DNA from: Xestospongia bergquistia
Lineage: Eukaryota > Porifera > Demospongiae > Haplosclerida > Petrosiidae
NCBI GenBank assembly: GCA_963965975.1
Contig: OZ014414.1
Coordinates: forward strand, 9,109,230 to 9,173,229
Direction: 5' to 3'
Length of the DNA: 64,000 nucleotides
In this document: positions 24,628 through 46,100 of the stretch, piece after piece
Layout: every line of letters begins with the position of its first letter
Numbering within the stretch: position 1 is the stretch's first letter
Notes under the pieces: generated by a model
Seen by the model: the letters and a program-made list of their open reading frames with translations, nothing else
The model's database searches: none
What the model was told of the DNA's origin: nothing
Made by a program: the position numbers and the translations under genes

Positions 24628-26650
24628 TTATTTGGTAGGTGGTCCTAGAATTGTCTTATGATAACACCATGGAACACCAGTTGCTGTAGTCTATGACATA
24701 TAAAATAACAATGACCAATCAAATTACAGATCCAAGGTCACATGACATGCTAAACTATTACAAGATAGTAATATTATATATATTCTAGGATTCTTTCTAC
24801 CAAAGGAGATGTTTTGATAGACTAGTTGTAATCCGGATTAACTTACCTCTGTCCAACAGCAACCTTTTGCATTACATTCTGTTTGTGTAATCCCAACATA
24901 TCCTAGAAATGGAATATAATAAATATTTATTAAAATTTAATATAATTTAATTTATTTTATTTATTAAATATATGACATTTTAATTGCTGTGTTCAGACCA
25001 AGACATTACTTACCACAATCAACACGAGAAGATTCTGGTTTACAGGCTGATGGTGGAGACTTATAAAAACAATAAGGAAGGCCAAATTGTTCCTAAAGAT
25101 ATAAAAAAGTTTTTCAAGCAAATGTTATAGAGACAATCAGAACTCTTTAAAAATAATCTGATAAGCTATAGTTATTAACTTACAGTTGACCAACAGCAAC
25201 CTTTATCATTACATTCTTTCTCAGTAATTCCAAGATATCCTATTATAAGTTTAAAAGATGATAACATCACTGTCACTTCAAAACGTACTGTTCATATAAA
25301 CAATTCTTACTTACCACAATCAACACGAGTAGCATTCGGTTGACACAATGATCTATAAAAGCACCAAGGAACACCTTCTTTATCCTATATAATAATAATA
25401 ATAATAACAATAATTAGCTGTTAAGACTAGTGCCCACTATCAAACCCAGCTGGTTGACTTACAGTTGACCAACAGCAATCTTTAGCTGAGCATTCCTTTT
25501 GGTTTATTCCAAAGTGTCCTAAAATAAGAGATAATTATGATATAGCACCTGTGTTAATTTAGGTATTGAGTTCAGACACAAACAGTCACTAACTGATTAC
25601 TTACCACAGTCATAACGGGGAGCATCTGGATCACAGGTTAATGGTGCAGTCTTGTAATAACACCAAGGAACACCTGATATATTGTCCTAAATATATATCA
25701 AGTAATAATTCTAAGTTGCTAACAAAGAATGCTTAATACAAAATTATTTTCAATGTAAGGAAAGTTTGTGCTTTGGTAAATTTTTAACTCTTAACTATTA
25801 TATTGAGTACTAAGCATACATTGTGGGTTAAAATTTAATGCCAAATTTAAAAATTTACTACATAATTTTCTGGCATAACGACAGCTGCCTTTCATCAGTG
25901 AAATTAATACTGAGCAAAAATGACTACTATACTGTATTGTGACTTGGTACAAGTTTAGTTGACTTACTTCTGACCAACAGCAACCCCTAGCTTTGCAATC
26001 TTGTGATGTTATACCATAATATCCTATTAATATGAAAGAAAATAAAATTCAGTGAATATAATAGCATCGTTGTCATTTCGTTTGCGTTCAAATATAGTAA
26101 ATGACTCACCACATTCTTTACGAACAGAATTTGGTTGACAGAGTGACTTATAAAAACAACTAGGAGTACCATCCTAATATATAACATACAAAATAATAAA
26201 GTCTTATTACGTATAATATAATATTAATATGTTTCCTTAGGCAATTAAAATTTCAACCATTTTGATTTGCTATATCCATGCAAATTGATTGACTTACCAC
26301 TGCCCAGCAGCAACCTTTAGCTTCACATTCATCTTGAGCTATCCCATAATATCCTAGAAATGGCATAGAAGAAGCAAATAATGACAATAATAGTACCTCT
26401 ATAATAACTACTTTAATTGATTGTTTAAAATGTACAATCATTATACTTACCACAGTCAGTGCGAGCACAATTCGGGTCACAAGTTAGTTCTGGGACTTCA
26501 CACGTTCCTATAAATGAGAAAGAACAAGCAATTAAGAAATGATGCTAAAAGATCTCTTTAATTGTGCTATAAACCTTGAGTAGGGTCACAGGGCTGACTC
26601 CATGCTGTGGTCAGATATAGACATAATAATAACAACAGCTTATTATTCAT
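24628..26650 (-). CDS. Secreted protein with five trefoil (P-type) domains
   Basis: Twelve small exons: 26650-26575, 26507-26451, 26353-26298, 26173-26110, 26023-25968, 25686-25605, 25518-25463, 25384-25315, 25239-25184, 25092-25014, 24902-24847, 24690-24628. They sum to 771 nt (256 aa) with consistent phases. A signal peptide (MNNKLLLLLCLYLTTAWSQ) is followed by five trefoil domains, each with the C...R.DCG[YH]xGI....C...[GD]CCW....PxC[FY]xK signature. Each domain is cut by an intron just after the DCG cysteine, so exons alternate N- and C-terminal halves. Trefoil domains are protease-resistant mucin or glycan-associated modules, so this is probably a secreted mucus or surface protein. It is divergent from the GH31 gene, whose trefoil exons share the same intron position. 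Confidence 0.9.
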
Positions 26651-26764
26651 CTTTGTACTTCACTAATTCACTGGAGTTACATGAAAGTATGTTTACACAA
26701 AAAGATATGCTTGTGAGCTTGATCCAGAATTTATATACTACATTCATATTACTTACTTCCTAAG

Positions 26765-27120
26765 TGACAGATGTACTTGTCAACGAAACAAGTTACAAAG
26801 CACCATCACCCTATCACAAGTTCTCATCAATGGATACTTCCTATAGTAACAGATATACTTGTTATAGGGAAGCAAACACCTGAACACAGGCTGCTATCAA
26901 AGGTGACTGACTTGTTACAGGGAAGCAAACAGTTGGTCACAAGTTGTCAATGGTAACATGATTGTTAAATGGTAGAAAACACCCAGTGATCACAAGTTGT
27001 CATAAATGGCCACTTTATGTTTCCTGAAGTGACAGACATACTTGTTAGAGGGAAGCACACATCTGATCATTAGTTGTTATCAATGGGTACAAGTACATGT
27101 TTCCTAAAGTAACAAAGACT
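26765..27120. repeat. Diverged minisatellite (units of 60-120 bp)
   Basis: Units repeat phrases such as 'gtgacagatatacttgtta', 'agggaagcaaacac' and 'tgatcacaagttgtcaat' with substitutions and length changes, giving roughly three to six imperfect copies. Confidence 0.7.
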
Positions 27121-27982
27121 TAAATTACACATACCTTGTCTTCATCACAAACCACCAATGTATGTTTTGATTAACAACCAATGTCCTTTGTAATTTTTTA
27201 AGCTGCCTTAAATCTGAAATACACTCTATAAATTATATGACAGTCATTAAAGTAGTAATCATAATCACAAATAGATTATCTAAATTATCTTCAATACTAT
27301 TATTGGCTGACATGTTTTCTAATAAAAATGATATTTAAATTTTCTTTGCTATCATGTATTAATAGTGGAAACATTCCATGGATCATCATTGTAGGATACA
27401 TCTTGCTATAACATCAAAGTATAACATTGTTACAGTTATAGACTTTCATCCAGGATGATACAACACTGCAGCACATTGCTGAATCAATATTATATTCAAT
27501 TATGGGGATTGATTCAGCTTGTAAATTTTTGGCTGTATAATTACATATAAACAATATAGATGATTTATCTACACGAGTTTTATATAACAATGATATAATG
27601 AAAAGTAAACTTAGTCACAATGAGGTAATAAGTATGTATGTTCTAAAATATATCTTTTTGGTATTATTGTTTAATGCATAAGTTACTTTTTGTACTTTAA
27701 TTGGTAATTAGGTCACATGAGACTGTTGATTAGGTCACATGACAAGGGTAGAACATTAGTTTTGCTATTAAATCTTAAAGGTAAATTGTATTATTTAATA
27801 TCCGTTAATCATTCCTTTACATTCTTATGCTTCTTGTTTAGTAGAAATGTTTTGTCTATAGTATCACATTGGTCATCATATCACCTTATCACTTTCTTTA
27901 ACACATAGATTATCTCATATGTTTCGTGTTTTGGTCATATGAATTAACTTTCTTCATATTCTGTCAGGTATCTAAACAAATC

Positions 27983-28120
27983 ATATCAGCACATGATCAG
28001 TATGTGATCAACACATCAAAGTATGTGATCAGTATGTGATCAACATGTGAGAGTATGTAATCAGTACACGATCAGTATGTGATCAATACATGATCAGTAT
28101 GTGATCAACACATGATCAAT
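27983..28120. repeat. Short-unit minisatellite of TGATCA-rich 11-mers
   Basis: Tandem variants of 'tgatcagtatg' and 'tgatcaacaca' recur, so a TGATCA palindrome occurs about every 11 bp. Similar 'catgtgatcaac' runs occur at 34770-34830 and 40078-40095. Confidence 0.7.
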
Positions 28121-28415
28121 GAACATATCTTATTTTATTACCATGTAAGATATTTTCACTGGGACTTGATTTTAACAAAGCAACTAATGTACAAGAATTA
28201 AACCACAAAAGAGATTAACTTTGCAATATTAAAATGCAATGGATGAAGAAACAATTGTAAATACTAAATAATATGAAAATTTCGTTATGCTCACAAAAAC
28301 ATTTATAAATTATTAAATTAAATTAAATTAAATTGCAACACTAGGATTTTCAGATATGGGTGGGGCTCATAATGTATAATAATGAATACAGTTAAAATTT
28401 GCTTAGTTATCCAAG

Positions 28416-36585
<8,170 letters not shown>

Positions 36586-37139
36586 TTGTTTGATGATTAA
36601 AACTTTATTGTTGTTTCTATAGCAACAATAGTGTGTTAAACATTATGTACTAGTATCAATTAAATTAACAATGTTTTTATAATTGTTTAGTATCTTTTTA
36701 TTGTAACAAACGCTATTATTATTATTAATATGCTTACAATTAATATTGTTAAATGTTGTGTATGGTGCAAAGAAACTGGAACATTAAGATAATTACAGTC
36801 TGAACATCTCAGTAGCTACTTGATCTTTGAACTTTAGATGATTACCTGTTTTTTCCTTTAAATTTATGCCATATTTCTGAACTACTTCAACACCTAGTGT
36901 ACATAATATCATATACTAGTGTTGAATACAGTAATTGTATATACAAGAGATATAGTAACAGTTTTATAATCAATAGGCTTTCTATTATGTGACTTTTAAA
37001 GCACTGCCATTAATAGTCACAATGTAATTAAATGTTTGCTTGAGCATTTCACCATTAACAATACCATTATTATATTAATTATTACCACTCATTACATTTA
37101 TATCAACCATTACATTAATCATTAATTATTAATCATTAC
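36586..37139. other. 3' flank of the GH31 gene
   Basis: AT-rich DNA with no recognised gene. It grades into the satellite, where short degenerate 'cattacattaatcatta' units begin. Confidence 0.5.
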
Positions 37140-39540
37140 CTTTATATTCATCATTACCATTACAATTATCACTAACATTTTATTTATCACTACCATTATG
37201 ATTACATATATCACTACCATTATTACATATATCACTACCATTATTACATATATCACTACCATTATGATTACATATATCACTACCATTATTACATATATCA
37301 CTACCATTATTACATATATCACTACCATTATGATTACATTTATCACTATCATTATGATTACATATATCACTACCATTATGATTACATTTATCATTATCAT
37401 TATGATTACATATATCACTACCATTATTACATATATCACTACCATTATGATTACATATATCACTACCATTATGATTACATATATCACTACCATTATTACA
37501 TATATCACTACCATTATGATTACATATATCACTACCATTATTACATATATCACTACCATTATTACATATATCACTACCATTATGATTACATTTATCACTA
37601 TCATTATGATTACATTTATCACTACCATTATGATTACATATATCACTACCATTATTACATATATCACTACCATTATGATTACATATATCACTACCATTAT
37701 GATTACATATATCACTATCATTATGATTACATTTATCATTATCATTATGATTACATATATCACTACCATTATTACATATATCACTACCATTATGATTACA
37801 TATATCACTACCATTATTACATATATCACTACCATTATGATTACATATATCACTACCATTATTACATATATCACTACCATTATTACATATATCACTACCA
37901 TTATGATTACATTTATCACTATCATTATGATTACATTTATCACTATCATTATGATTACATATATCACTACCATTATGATTACATTTATCACTATCATTAT
38001 GATTACATTTATCACTATCATTATGATTACATATATCACTACCATTATGATTACATTTATCACTATCATTATGATTACATTTATCACTATCATTATGATT
38101 ACATATATCACTACCATTATTACATATATCACTACCATTATTACATATATCACTACCATTATGATTACATATATCACTACCATTATGATTACATATATCA
38201 CTACCATTATTACATATATCACTACCATTATGATTACATATATCACTACCATTATTACATATATCACTACCATTATTACATATATCACTACCATTATGAT
38301 TACATTTATCACTATCATTATGATTACATTTATCACTACCATTATGATTACATATATCACTACCATTATTACATATATCACTACCATTATGATTACATAT
38401 ATCACTACCATTATGATTACATATATCACTATCATTATGATTACATTTATCATTATCATTATGATTACATATATCACTACCATTATTACATATATCACTA
38501 CCATTATGATTACATATATCACTACCATTATTACATATATCACTACCATTATGATTACATATATCACTACCATTATTACATATATCACTACCATTATTAC
38601 ATATATCACTACCATTATGATTACATTTATCACTATCATTATGATTACATTTATCACTACCATTATGATTACATATATCACTACCATTATTACATATATC
38701 ACTACCATTATGATTACATTTATCACTACCATTATGATTACATATATCACTACCATTATGATTACATATATCACTACCATTATTACATATATCACTACCA
38801 TTATGATTACATATATCACTACCATTATTACATATATCACTACCATTATTACATATATCACTACCATTATGATTACATATATCACTACCATTATGATTAC
38901 ATATATCACTACCATTATTACATATATCACTACCATTATGATTACATATATCACTACCATTATTACATATATCACTACCATTATTACATATATCACTACC
39001 ATTATGATTACATATATCACTACCATTATGATTACATATATCACTACCATTATGATTACATATATCACTACCATTATTACATATATCACTACCATTATTA
39101 CATATATCACTACCATTATGATTACATATATCACTACCATTATGATTACATATATCACTACCATTATTACATATATCACTACCATTATTACATATATCAC
39201 TACCATTATGATTACATATATCACTACCATTATTACATATATCACTACCATTATTACATATATCACTACCATTATGATTACATTTATCACTATCATTATG
39301 ATTACATATATCACTATCATTATGATTACATATATCACTACCATTATTACATATATCACTACCATTATGATTACATATATCACTACCATTATTACATATA
39401 TCACTACCATTATTACATATATCACTACCATTATTACATATATCACTACCATTATGATTACATTTATCACTATCATTATGATTACATATATCACTATCAT
39501 TATGATTACATATATCACTATCATTATATTTATTATTACT
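37140..39540. repeat. 2.4-kb satellite of 21- and 24-bp units
   Basis: Tandem units of 'attacatatatcactaccat'+T (21 bp) alternate with the same unit plus ATG (24 bp). Variants carry TTTATC for TATATC or ATCATT for ACCATT. Because both lengths are multiples of three and stop-free, one frame stays open on each strand for about 800 codons, coding ITYITTI(M) on plus and VVIYVI(I)M on minus. At least one long block (roughly 37,450-37,930) recurs about 714 bp further on, giving a higher-order repeat. It is most likely a non-coding satellite. Confidence 0.92.
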
Positions 39541-40150
39541 ATTACATTATTGACAACAACAACTGTGTAACAAATCAACCTTATTTGTCATTGCTAGTTT
39601 ATCTAAAATTAATGGCTGAAGTGCAGTGTGTGGACTTATAGAATTATGCTATTACTAGACAGAACAGAACAGTTATTAGCTCAAATGAGTGTCTATTGAC
39701 ACTAAATGCAGCCATTTTATTTTGAGCGCAGCTACTAAACTTACTTTACTGCAATATTGACTGCATTCACCATAGACACTGTGATCTACACATGTTACAT
39801 GATTAATTGACTGTTATTATTACATGAAATTAAGTGATAATCAATCAATTAATTAAGAATTTATATAATAACAAAATATCTACTAATATTTGTGATCATC
39901 TGTAGAGCAAATGTTCACATGTAGTTATTATACAATTGGAATGTCATTTTTTAACGTTAGTTCTGAAATCAATCGTGTTAAATTTTTTAGACTATAACAT
40001 CAATTTTTTTTGATTTATATAAATTATAAGAATGTTCAATCAAATGTTACTAAAATTATTTGTAGTCACCAGTCACATGACCTGCATGTGATCAACACAC
40101 ACAGAAGTTAATGGTACATTTACTACACTACATATATAATATCTATTACA
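39541..40150. other. Spacer between the satellite and the CAMSAP 3' end
   Basis: AT-rich with no recognised coding sequence. It should contain the CAMSAP 3' UTR near 40150. Confidence 0.5.
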
Positions 40151-43100
40151 TTATTTCAAGTGCGATGATGAGGTAATGGTTCTTTTTCTTGTAGTCCAGT
40201 AATGATCTTGTACAGTAAGTGCATCAACAGAAATAGAAAATGTACGAGATGGAATACATTGAAAAGATTTAGTGCCACAATTATATCTAATAAAGTGAAA
40301 TAATAATATTACTTATTATATAGTGCCACAATTATATCTAATAAAGTGAAATAATAATATTACTTATTATAAAGTTGAGTTACATAATCTATCATTAAAA
40401 CTTTAATAATTATCGAATTGTAAATATAATGTTCACCTGCTCCTTTGCATAAAAAGGATGTAAGTATCAAGACAATGGATTATATCACATACTTTGATTT
40501 TTAGTTGTATTATAATGATTACAGTGTTAACATTGTTAACAATGTTAACATTGTTAACATTGTTAACATTGTTAACATTGTTAATAGTCAAATGTTGCAA
40601 TCTAATAAAATAATTTATTATTTACTTAGCTACAAGGCTAATAAATTAAACAAGTATTCACTAAATTTTATCAGTTATAATGACATATAAGTATAGCATA
40701 CTCTACTTCTATATTTACTTGTAAAGTTTCTCCACCATGCCTTCTGTGATGGTTTTAGGTCCAGTACCAAACAAACGAAAATACTACAAAAAGTCAAATA
40801 ATTATTATAAGGACAATTCATTAAAACAATTATTTAAAATGTGGTTGAATGGTCAATTGATTTCTTACATGATTATCAGAGGAGTAACCATAGAGACCTT
40901 TAAATTTAAGACTCAAATGATCTCGAAACAGAATCAGAAAGTGACCAGCATCAGATAATTCTAATTCCTACAAAAACAACAACAAGTAATGTTTGCTTCT
41001 TTTCTTCTCCCCCTCCCCTCTACTCACAGTTAAGGCTTTCTGTTTCAACGCAATATTTGCCTCACCAGCTAAACAGATATATGACAAAGCATTCCTGACT
41101 AATTTCTTATTACTCCTAACTTGTCCTCGTAAACTACCCTCAGTTGTTACAACATTAACAGTAGATACAATGTCCTGATGTCCTGTAAAAAAGAAAATAA
41201 TTCAATATAAAGAACTTTAGCATTTTCAGTAAATCAATAAAATTGTACAATAAAGTTTAAATATAGAACCAGTTGTGATATATATAGAAACACTCTATAT
41301 CATTTTATATGGACCAATGAAAATAAAAACTGAGTGGTCAAGATATCTTAAAGTTAGGATTAGAGTCAACTCCAGTGCCTATAGGTCCATTAGGAAGTTC
41401 TACTTTGATGTGTATAGTTAATGCTTAGAGTTTAGAGAGCAAAGATCAATTCAATAGATATCAAAGTATGGTCTTCCTATCAGAAATGTAAGCACTATTG
41501 AGGCAAATATCACTTTAATATGTTCCATTTCCTATTCTAAAACCTTCATTTACAACATTGTAAAATGCTCAGATATGCTTAGATATGCTCAGGTATGCTC
41601 AAATTCAACATGAATCTGCTGATAATTTTAGGTGCAAAGGAGAATTTCATCAGAAGATTTAAGGATATGACATCACAGCTTATCAAGGTCTAATGAATTC
41701 TTTTACTGAAAAGATACACTGCTACTACAATCTTGTGCAGAATTATGGGTAATCGTAAAAGCAAAGCACATCCAAGACCAGCTGGTACTGAAGGACATGA
41801 TGGCCCTTCAAAACCACTTATTCAAGAACCAAAATCTCAGTCAACTGACTCAACTCAAGACCAACTGGGAAAGAAAGAGAGAGAAATAGCAACTAAGGTA
41901 AAATATAAGTGTCACTAATAATAGTTAGTAATTCTGCTACTCTATAGATGAGATATGATGTAGAGAGGAAGATGGGTATAATATATACAAGATATGATGT
42001 CAGTAAATATATTAATGATGGTGATAAATATAGCTTTAGAGTAAGTGGAACAGAAGATTGAATATTGTTTTAAGAATTTTACAGGTTTATGTTGATAATG
42101 GTGTTATCATTGATGTGTGTGGAGAATATATAAATGGAAAAGTTAATGACGTTTATGTTTGGAAAGTATCTAACAAGGATTCACTGGAATTCTTTACAGT
42201 AAGTATAGCTTGTCAATAATTTAAAGGTTAACTGCAAGCATTGTACTGTGCTATGATGAAAACAATATGAGGGCTGCAGGTCCAAAGCTTGTTGGATTAC
42301 AGATACTCTTGTAGAAGATGAAATTCTAAAGTGTTTGTGACATGGCATCATGGCTCTATATCAGGCTGGATATAAATGTTGCGACATTGTATTTATATAT
42401 TGTGTAAATACTATGAAAGAATTTAAATTTGTACAGCATATAATGTAAATAACCTAAATGTGATCTTTTATGTTTCCAGGTTAATGACTATGTACTACAT
42501 GAAAAGTATTCAGAAGATGCTGACAGTCTTAACGATCCATATAACTATTAATAGCAACTATTAAATAAAATATTTGAGTATGATTAAATTTTTTATGTAA
42601 TTGTTATATCCTTAAATTTCTTTATTCCTATGATTGTTTCTTAGTTCAAAATCAGTTTGAAACCAGAAATGTATTAATATAAACTAAGATACAAACTCAG
42701 TATAAAGATATAGGAATTTCCATTAACCATATACGATCAGTATTGTAATAGTGTATATATATATATATAGTAGGTTTCTCTACATAGCTAGTATGATTAG
42801 TTTGAGAAGACAATACAATTAACTAATATAATTTGATAGAAATCAGCATTCATTAAATACCAGCACACATTTTAATGGTATCTGTTTATAAATACATGCG
42901 CTTAAATGTTATCCATTGTCATATGACATGAGTCATAATGATGTACAATGTTATACTTCTAGTAATAGTGTTACTAGTGTCAATATGATGCAATGGATTT
43001 TAAAAGGTGTCTGTGGTAACTAAACAAACATTAGATTGTGAGAACATGTATTTAAAATCCACTCCCTTGTCACAAACTGTTGTGACAAAAGAATGTGTAG

Positions 43101-46100
43101 AATTCATTTATGTGTAATACAATCATAAAATTATAGACTGTCTAAAGTCCACAATTATATCGTGTCTACTAAATTTAGACATTGAAAATGCTTAGATTTA
43201 GTGAATGTTAAATTCAGATTTATGCTAATTTCTGATGTGACATCTAAATTTTAACACACACAAATATTAGTAGTTTTACTAAATTAATGAATTAACACAC
43301 ACTATGATGTTACTACAATAACTGTCGCATTTTTGGTTGTTAAAAAATATATTAAGTGTTTTAAAGAATTAATATCATTATAACACTCTACACAACCTTG
43401 ATGGAAGCAGAACAATACTTTCCACTTACTTTGTTGAGTAGACATTTTCTCTTTCTTTTGTAGATGAGTAGCTTCAATTATATTTTCTTGATGTCTTCTT
43501 CTCCTCTCCTGGAGAGCACTCTTCCTCTCCCTCTCTCTTTCTTCTAATCTCAGTTTTATCTCTTCTCCTCTTCTTCGCCTCCTCTCTTCTCTCATTACGA
43601 AGACATTGTCTTGATTTTTCTTCACTTGTCGATGTCCAGTTCCTTGTCGACTTGAAGGCCTAGTAACATTGCCATTCTCCTCACCCTCTGTCTCGGCAAT
43701 GGGATTTAAAATGATTTCGTCCACAACAGTGTCTGATTCACTTGTTGGTTTGTCTTGTAATATCACATCAAAGAAGACTTTCTTGTTGACTAACTGTGAT
43801 ATTTCTATTTCTTTACTTTGGGCCTTTCTCATTTTCTCTTTGACCTCCTTCATTTTACTTTGTAGCTTGACTCGAAGAAGTAAGTCAGTAGTATCAACCT
43901 TGAACTCTTCAGGTGAAGTATTGGGTTCTAACGGAAATATATGCAAGTATAGTGGACCAAGTATGCCTTCTTCATCACTAGTTGAATCAAGTTTCTCTTC
44001 CTTTATTGCTGGAAGTTGTTCCATTACTGCTCCTTCTTGTAGTTTCTTTAGACAAGAGACAAGATCATCTATTTCAAGTTTAGGTTGCAGGACAGTGTGT
44101 GAAAAGTCTTTCTGCTTAATTTCTTTGACATCCATTTGTTGAGCATTTACAGATAATTTTGCAGCTGCTTTGTTTCGATCTTGTAATTGATCAAGATCAA
44201 TAATTACTGAGTGAGATTTAAGGATTACATCATCTTTCCCAGCTAGTCCATGTGTGTCTGGAGGTGGTGCTCCTGTAGTACCTCTCTCCTGTGTATCCTT
44301 ACTAGAAGGTCGAATAAATTTTAATTTTATAGGTTGATGAGAAGAGATTTCTTCCACAGACTCCTCATCCTTGCTAGTACTTTCTGGTTCTAAACTAATA
44401 CTTTTAGCAGCTGCATTATCTGTTGTTACAGTAGATATAGGCAGAGTTGAGGTGACACTGGAAACTGTTGATGTGTTATCTTTTGCCGTTGTCCTCTCAT
44501 TTTCTTGGTTTTGATCATTGGACAGTCTATTAAGATGTTTTAGTTGTGAGGCTTGTTCCATTTGTGATCGAATACCCAAGTTTTCAACTGATGCTGTTAT
44601 AAGACGTGGTAAGTTAGAGGTACTCATCGAGTCCTTACCAAAGCTAGGTTGCTGGTTAACTCCCCAAACTGGAAAAGGATTATTTTTGCTAAATGATGAG
44701 AGTAATGCTGTCTGTATTGTAGAAGAAGAGTTTCTTACAGCCGCAGGAAATAGAGTTCTTTGAGCTTTGTTCCTCTTTCCTTCCATGTCAACGACACTGC
44801 TATTAGAAATATTATTTAAGGAGAGAGAATGAAGTGTTTTAGAACTCTGCATTCCTCGGACACTCAAAGCGCTAGTTTCATGTTGTTCAATATTAGTACA
44901 TGTACATCTGGGTCCAGCACATGTACATGTATTGTTGTGAGTTGGTAGACTGGCTGTGCTAATTGATGACAAGTTTAAAATAGACTGAGGTTTCTTGACA
45001 GCTGTTATAGGATTCCTTTTTTTACTCTTTCTAGACTTTAATGGAGTACTGGTTGAAGTATGATTGGATACATCTTTAGACGACTCTTCAAGATGGCTAC
45101 TTGAAGGCATTGTGTTAGTAGGTACTTTAGCATGGGTAGCACTGGTATCAAGAGAACTGTACAAGTGTGCTAAAAATGCTAGTATGTTGATGTTAAGGTG
45201 TCCAGAAGATGTGTGTTCAAACCAGAGCTCTGGTTCAATGTGTAATGAAGGCAGAGAGAGATGGTGATCACAATATGACTTGATTTTGTTAAGATTTATG
45301 AGAGCTTCTTTTCTTGCTAGTGGTTGATGACTGAAGTGAAAATCTAAAGGATTAAACTAATATAATAAATATTGCGTGTCAATAAATATACTAGCTACAT
45401 TCTAGGGTACTGTAGTCTTTAACAATCTAGAGCAAAGCTTTGTAATGATAACTATTCTACATCACTGTCAATGTCATAATAATTATGCTAACCTGGGTCC
45501 TAATGTTACAATGAGTGATAATGCTGATTGGTCTATAAAGTATTAGACAAATATTTTACCTGTCCAATTCAGGTCATCCTTAGCATAATACAATATTGCA
45601 GCTGCTATACATTGTCCATCAGTCAAACCACTACTGATATTTGTAGCCTTGGGGAATCCTTCTTTTACTCCTCCTTCCTGTAATGCCTTCAGTCGATATT
45701 GTCTCCTTTTAATGGGATCATGTTCTTGTAGCATTGTTTGATGCAGCTGTTGTTCCCGTTCAAGTGCCGCTTTTCCTATTTTGTTTACCCATAGCAACAA
45801 AGCTTCTTCAGTGGAACTAGGTAACTCCTTGGAAGCACTAAGTCCAGATATTTGTCTGTCAGGATACAAAGAGCAACATACAATGAGTTCTATTATGTAA
45901 ACTAATGTTGTTATATTACTATTATAAAATATACTATAGGAAATGAATGGTTATATAGCTTGTTGGATGGATAATAAATGGATGTAGTGAGAATAGATGG
46001 ATGGATGAATGGGTTAATGAATGGATAGATGAGCTAACAGATTGTTGAATGGGTTAACGAATGGATGAATGGGTTAACGAATGGATGGATGAGCTAACAT

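Larger units (their letters stand above)
26651..28415. promoter_or_regulatory. Shared upstream region of the trefoil and GH31 genes
   Basis: No gene is recognised in this 1.8-kb stretch between the two divergent trefoil-bearing genes. It carries two degenerate minisatellites, listed separately. Promoters for both genes must lie at its ends; co-regulation is an inference. Confidence 0.45.

Noticed and set aside
27717..27908. 63-codon plus-strand frame
   Set aside because: AT-rich intergenic DNA with no similarity, signal or exon borders recognised.
37122..39578. Overlapping plus- and minus-strand frames of about 790 and 818 codons
   Set aside because: Both derive from 21/24-bp satellite units and encode low-complexity ITYITT or VIYVIM repeats. 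There is no domain, and the frames are explained by unit length divisible by three.
40737..40958. 73-codon plus-strand frame
   Set aside because: It is antisense to the CKK exons 40783-40719 and 40967-40869, whose minus-strand reading matches a conserved domain.
43669..44763. Plus-strand frames opposite the large CAMSAP exon
   Set aside because: Complement of a Ser/Thr-rich coding region; no splice or start support.
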